Shown here: positions 61,355-64,000 of the stretch, in pieces
Layout: every line of letters starts with the position of its first letter
Position numbering within the stretch: the stretch's first letter is position 1
Origin: Labilithrix sp.
GTDB taxonomy: Bacteria; Myxococcota_A; Polyangia; Polyangiales; Polyangiaceae
Direction of reading: 5' to 3'
DNA length: 64,000 nt
NCBI GenBank assembly: GCA_019637175.1
Contig: JAHBWD010000027.1
Coordinates: 41,325-105,324, forward strand
Translations under genes and position numbers: made by a program
Notes under the pieces: generated by a model
Told to the model about the DNA's origin: nothing
Database searches by the model: none
What the model saw: only the letters and a program-made list of their open reading frames with translations

Positions 61355-62056
61355 ATGCGAACCTGGAGAATCTCAGCCACGCTCGCGCTCGCGTCGTTGA
61401 TCGCGTGCAGCACGGGCCTCGACGAACGACCTCTGAGCTCGGACAGCGCCAACGCCGACGGCGTGTCGATGACCGAGCCCGGACCGACGGCCGGGCCGAA
61501 CGAGCCTCCGCCTCCGAGCGGCGCGCCCGACGGCGGGAGCCCGAGCGGCAGCGGCGGCGGAGGCGGCGGATCGGAGGACGCCGGCGCCGGATCGAACGAC
61601 GCAGGCGCGCCGAGCCCGTTCGATCAATTTCAGCGCAAGAACCTCGACGAGATCAACGCCTACCGCGCGACGAAGAACCTCGCGCCCCTGGTGCTCGACG
61701 CGCAGCTCTCCGACTTCGCCCTCGACGGCTCGAAGCAGCTCTCGGTCGATCACATCGCGCACGCGCACTTCAAGGCGGCGAGCGACAACGGGACGATCTG
61801 GCAGCGCGGCTTCAAGGGCAGCGCGGGCGAGAACCAGGGCGACGTCAACGGCTGGCCGCAGCTCGCGCAGGATCCGACGCAGAACCAGATGCTCCAGATC
61901 GCGGCGATCCAGAAGGCGATGTTCGACGAAGGCCCGGGCCAGGGGCCGGCGCACGGCCACTACATGACGATGATGGAGCCGAAGTACAAACGCGTCGGCG
62001 TGGGCCTCCTCATGGTGGGGCCTCGGCTCTACTTGACGAACGACTACTCCGAGTAG
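61355..62056 (+). CDS. CAP-domain (SCP/PR1) lipoprotein
   Basis: A 233-residue protein with signal and lipobox (LASLIACST) and a Gly/Ser-rich linker. The CAP domain runs from ~90 (LDEINAYRATKNLAPLVLDAQLSDFALDGSKQ), with HIAHAHFK, AGENQG and HGHYMTMMEP, which match the CAP motifs including the His residues. CAP proteins are secreted; some bind lipids, others degrade glycans or proteins. It starts 126 bp after the HIT gene with an AT-richer stretch between. Confidence 0.85.
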   Translation: MRTWRISATLALASLIACSTGLDERPLSSDSANADGVSMTEPGPTAGPNEPPPPSGAPDGGSPSGSGGGGGGSEDAGAGSNDAGAPSPFDQFQRKNLDEINAYRATKNLAPLVLDAQLSDFALDGSKQLSVDHIAHAHFKAASDNGTIWQRGFKGSAGENQGDVNGWPQLAQDPTQNQMLQIAAIQKAMFDEGPGQGPAHGHYMTMMEPKYKRVGVGLLMVGPRLYLTNDYSE

Positions 62057-62079
62057 CGACGCCGCGCGACAAAGGCGGT

Positions 62080-63306
62080 ATGTGCTGGCGCGTGCTGCGC
62101 CGGATCCGCGATCGGAACATCTGGGTCATCTACGCGACGATCGTCCTGCTCGGGATCGCGTATGGGACGTCGATCGCGGTGCTCGCGGTCCACCTCGACG
62201 CCCATCACATCCCGGAGCTGGCGATGGGCGGGCTCGCGGCGTCGTTCGCGCTCGGCATCGTCAGCTTCTCGATCCCCGCGGGCTGGCTCGTCAGGCGCGC
62301 GGGCGCGAAGGTCACGCTGATCGGCGCGCTCGCGGGCTACGCGATCTGCGTGTGTACGTTTCCCTACCTCGACACGCTCGTCGGGCTGAGCGTCGCGCGG
62401 TTCTTCGACGGCGCGTTCTCCGTCGGCGTCTGGGTCGCCGCCGAGACCGCGCTGCTCGCGCGCTCGGATCGCGAGAACAAAGGTCTCGTCATGAGCCTTT
62501 ACGCGATCTCGCTCGCGATCGGGTACGTCATCGGTCCGCTCGTCGCGTCGGGCGTCGCGCGCGTGTGGGGCACGGGCGCGGCGTTCCTCGTCGCCGGTGG
62601 GCTCGCGCTCGCGGCGATCGCCGTCGTCGTCTTCGCGCTCGAGCGCAAGCGGCAGGGCACGGCGAGCGCCGATCGCGATCGCGAGGTCGAGGCGCCGCGC
62701 AGCACGTCGGGTCAGATCTTCTGGCGCACGAAGACCTCGTGCTTCGCCACGTTCTCCTATGGGTACTTCCAGGCGTCGGTCGTCCTCTTTCTTCCTCTCT
62801 ATTTGATCAGGGCGAAGCAGGTCCCGCCCGACCGAACGATCCTCGTCACCGCGTTCTTCGCCGCCGGCATGCTGGCGATGTCGAGCTGGGCGGGCAGGCT
62901 GGGCGACAAGCACGGCCACCTCCTCGTGATGCGCGTGCTCGGGGCGATCGGCGGCGCGATGGTGGCGAGCTTCGTCGTCTTGCCGTCGTTCCCGCTGATG
63001 TGCGCCGCGGTCTTCGTCGCCGGCGCGACACTCGCGTCGATCTCGCCCGTGAGCCTCGCGCTCCAAGGCGTCGTGACCCCCGCGCACGATCTCGAACGAG
63101 CGAACGCGTTCTACAACGCGGCGTACGCGGCGGGCATGCTCGTGGGGCCGGCGCTCTCCGGCTTGCTCTTCAAGCGCTATGGAGGCGCGGCGATGCTGTT
63201 CCACCTCGCGGCGCTCTGGGCCTGCTTCGTGGCGCTCACCGTCGTCTTCGCGGGCGACGATCCCTCCGCCCAGCGCCGGCAGGCCTCGCTGTTGCTGCCT
63301 CGCTGA
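62080..63306 (+). CDS. MFS transporter
   Basis: A 408-residue protein with about 12 membrane segments (IYATIVLLGIAYGTSIAVLAV, then LIGALAGYAICVCTF, etc.) and the MFS loop AGWLVRRAGAKVTL between helices 2 and 3. It lies 23 bp after the CAP lipoprotein, on the same strand. The middle loop contains a charged stretch (ERKRQGTASADRDREVEAP). Substrate unknown. Confidence 0.85.
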   Translation: MCWRVLRRIRDRNIWVIYATIVLLGIAYGTSIAVLAVHLDAHHIPELAMGGLAASFALGIVSFSIPAGWLVRRAGAKVTLIGALAGYAICVCTFPYLDTLVGLSVARFFDGAFSVGVWVAAETALLARSDRENKGLVMSLYAISLAIGYVIGPLVASGVARVWGTGAAFLVAGGLALAAIAVVVFALERKRQGTASADRDREVEAPRSTSGQIFWRTKTSCFATFSYGYFQASVVLFLPLYLIRAKQVPPDRTILVTAFFAAGMLAMSSWAGRLGDKHGHLLVMRVLGAIGGAMVASFVVLPSFPLMCAAVFVAGATLASISPVSLALQGVVTPAHDLERANAFYNAAYAAGMLVGPALSGLLFKRYGGAAMLFHLAALWACFVALTVVFAGDDPSAQRRQASLLLPR

Positions 63307-63322
63307 TGCTACGCTTGGCCCC

Positions 63323-64000
63323 ATGCGTGCGCGCGTGCGTCGGCGGCTTCTCTTGGCGCTCTTGGCTCTTCCGGTCGCGTGGGCGTGCGGGCGCGAGATC
63401 ACGATCCCCGACGACGTGACGCCCGACGCAGGCCCGGGCGAAGACGCCGGCGCCGACGTCGCCGTCGACGCGATCCCCGACGACGCCGGGCTCGACGTGG
63501 CCGACGTCACGTGCCCGCTGGTGACGCCCGACGAATCCGCGGGCGTGTTCGTCGCTCCTTCGGGCGTGAACGGAGCGTCGTGCGGAACGAAGTCTGCGCC
63601 ATGCAAGACGATCGCGTTCGGCATCACGCGCGCGGTCGACAAGCCGACCGTATACGTCGCGCGCGGAACGTACGTCGAGCACGTCACGCTGAAGAAGGAT
63701 CTCGAGATCGTCGGAGGCTGGGACGTCACGGCCGGCGCGTGGTCGCGCTCGTGCATCGAGCCCGAAGACGCGACGGTGATCCGCGCGCCGAGCGCGGAGA
63801 GGGTCACCGTCGAGGCGCGCGATCTCGGCGGCGAGGCGCGCCTCACGCTCCTTCGGATCGAGAGCAAGGGGCAGAGCCAGGTCGGCGCCGGCGAGTCGCT
63901 CTACGGCGTCGTCGCGACCGGCGCGTCGACGAGCCTCGCGCTCTCGAACGTGCGCATCGAGGTCGTCGGTGCAGGCAGCGGCACGAACGGCCGCCCCGGC
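63323..64000 (+). CDS. Lipoprotein with right-handed beta-helix-like domain, 3' end outside window
   Basis: An open frame from ATG 63323 that runs off the right edge, at least 226 codons. A signal peptide (LLLALLALPVAWAC) with lipobox precedes an Asp/Ala-rich linker (DVTPDAGPGEDAGADVAVD). The segment GTKSAPCKTIAFGITRAVDKPTVYVARGTYVEHVTLKKDLEIVGGW is typical of DUF1565/parallel beta-helix proteins. These bind or cut polysaccharides, or are surface adhesins. It is 16 bp after the MFS gene. Confidence 0.78.
   Translation, partial: MRARVRRRLLLALLALPVAWACGREITIPDDVTPDAGPGEDAGADVAVDAIPDDAGLDVADVTCPLVTPDESAGVFVAPSGVNGASCGTKSAPCKTIAFGITRAVDKPTVYVARGTYVEHVTLKKDLEIVGGWDVTAGAWSRSCIEPEDATVIRAPSAERVTVEARDLGGEARLTLLRIESKGQSQVGAGESLYGVVATGASTSLALSNVRIEVVGAGSGTNGRPG

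Noticed and set aside
1..64000. CRISPR array, tRNA, rRNA or mobile element
   Set aside because: No regular spaced direct repeats, no cloverleaf with TTCGA arm that I could find, no rRNA-like conserved blocks, and no transposase, integrase or phage genes.

Overview
This is a 64 kb, very GC-rich (roughly 70% by eye) bacterial chromosomal window. About 60 protein genes are packed on both strands. I see no rRNA, tRNA, CRISPR array, insertion sequence, integrase or phage gene. The style points to Myxococcota, most likely the Polyangiales (a relative of Labilithrix, Sorangium or Polyangium). The reasons are many Ala/Pro/Gly-rich lipoproteins with Cys-rich domains, an eukaryotic-type Ser/Thr kinase, a choice-of-anchor-like surface lipoprotein, a TonB domain fused to a TonB-dependent receptor, and frequent GTG starts. 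The taxonomy is inference from gene style, not from a marker gene.

Layout. 1-7 kb: an SH3/NlpC-P60 wall hydrolase cut by the left edge, an anchored propeller-like protein, a TIM-barrel-like protein divergent from an MJ1255-type glycosyltransferase, a homocysteine methyltransferase-family enzyme and an aldehyde dehydrogenase-like enzyme. 7-14 kb: an XRE/MLTR regulator behind a perfect 21-bp palindrome, a patatin-like lipase, a coupled phosphatase / DUF6929-like / MFS operon, and a carboxypeptidase-regulatory-like lipoprotein. 14-24 kb: a Tat-type alpha/beta hydrolase, a remarkable 124-residue protein that is 43% methionine, an orphan ExbD, small lipoproteins, an Fpg/Nei DNA glycosylase, ArfB ribosome rescue factor, a fatty-acid desaturase and an MFS pump. 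24-33 kb: secreted or anchored unknowns, including an HExxH lipoprotein, plus a penicillin-acylase-family enzyme. 33-43 kb: a MocR-type regulator divergent from an EamA exporter with inverted repeats between them, a protein kinase, SerA, an AraC/VOC pair, an FAD-linked 2-hydroxyacid dehydrogenase and a rhodanese.

43-51 kb is the most organised accessory region. It holds a class II glutamine amidotransferase and a Fur-family regulator, a strong terminator, a 170-bp array of tiny trinucleotide-loop hairpins, and a promoter with two identical GTAGTTGCAACTC elements. These are followed by a TonB_C-TonB-dependent receptor fusion, a coupled lipoprotein and an EF-hand lipoprotein. Together they look like a metal- or metallophore-responsive outer-membrane uptake unit. 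51-64 kb: a 58-residue small protein coupled to an XRE-cupin regulator, an RCK ion channel with an atypical pore coupled to an M3 peptidase, a lipoprotein built from three four-cysteine repeats, an agmatinase-family enzyme, a coupled SGNH esterase / LysM-like+GH / HIT operon, a CAP lipoprotein, an MFS transporter and a beta-helix lipoprotein cut by the right edge.

Two traits run through the window. Convergent genes are packed tail to tail: 12 of 14 convergent junctions overlap or leave no more than 25 bp. Same-strand neighbours are often start/stop coupled. Only one gap exceeds 300 bp (46356-46718), and it is filled with a terminator, the hairpin array and the promoter/operator region.
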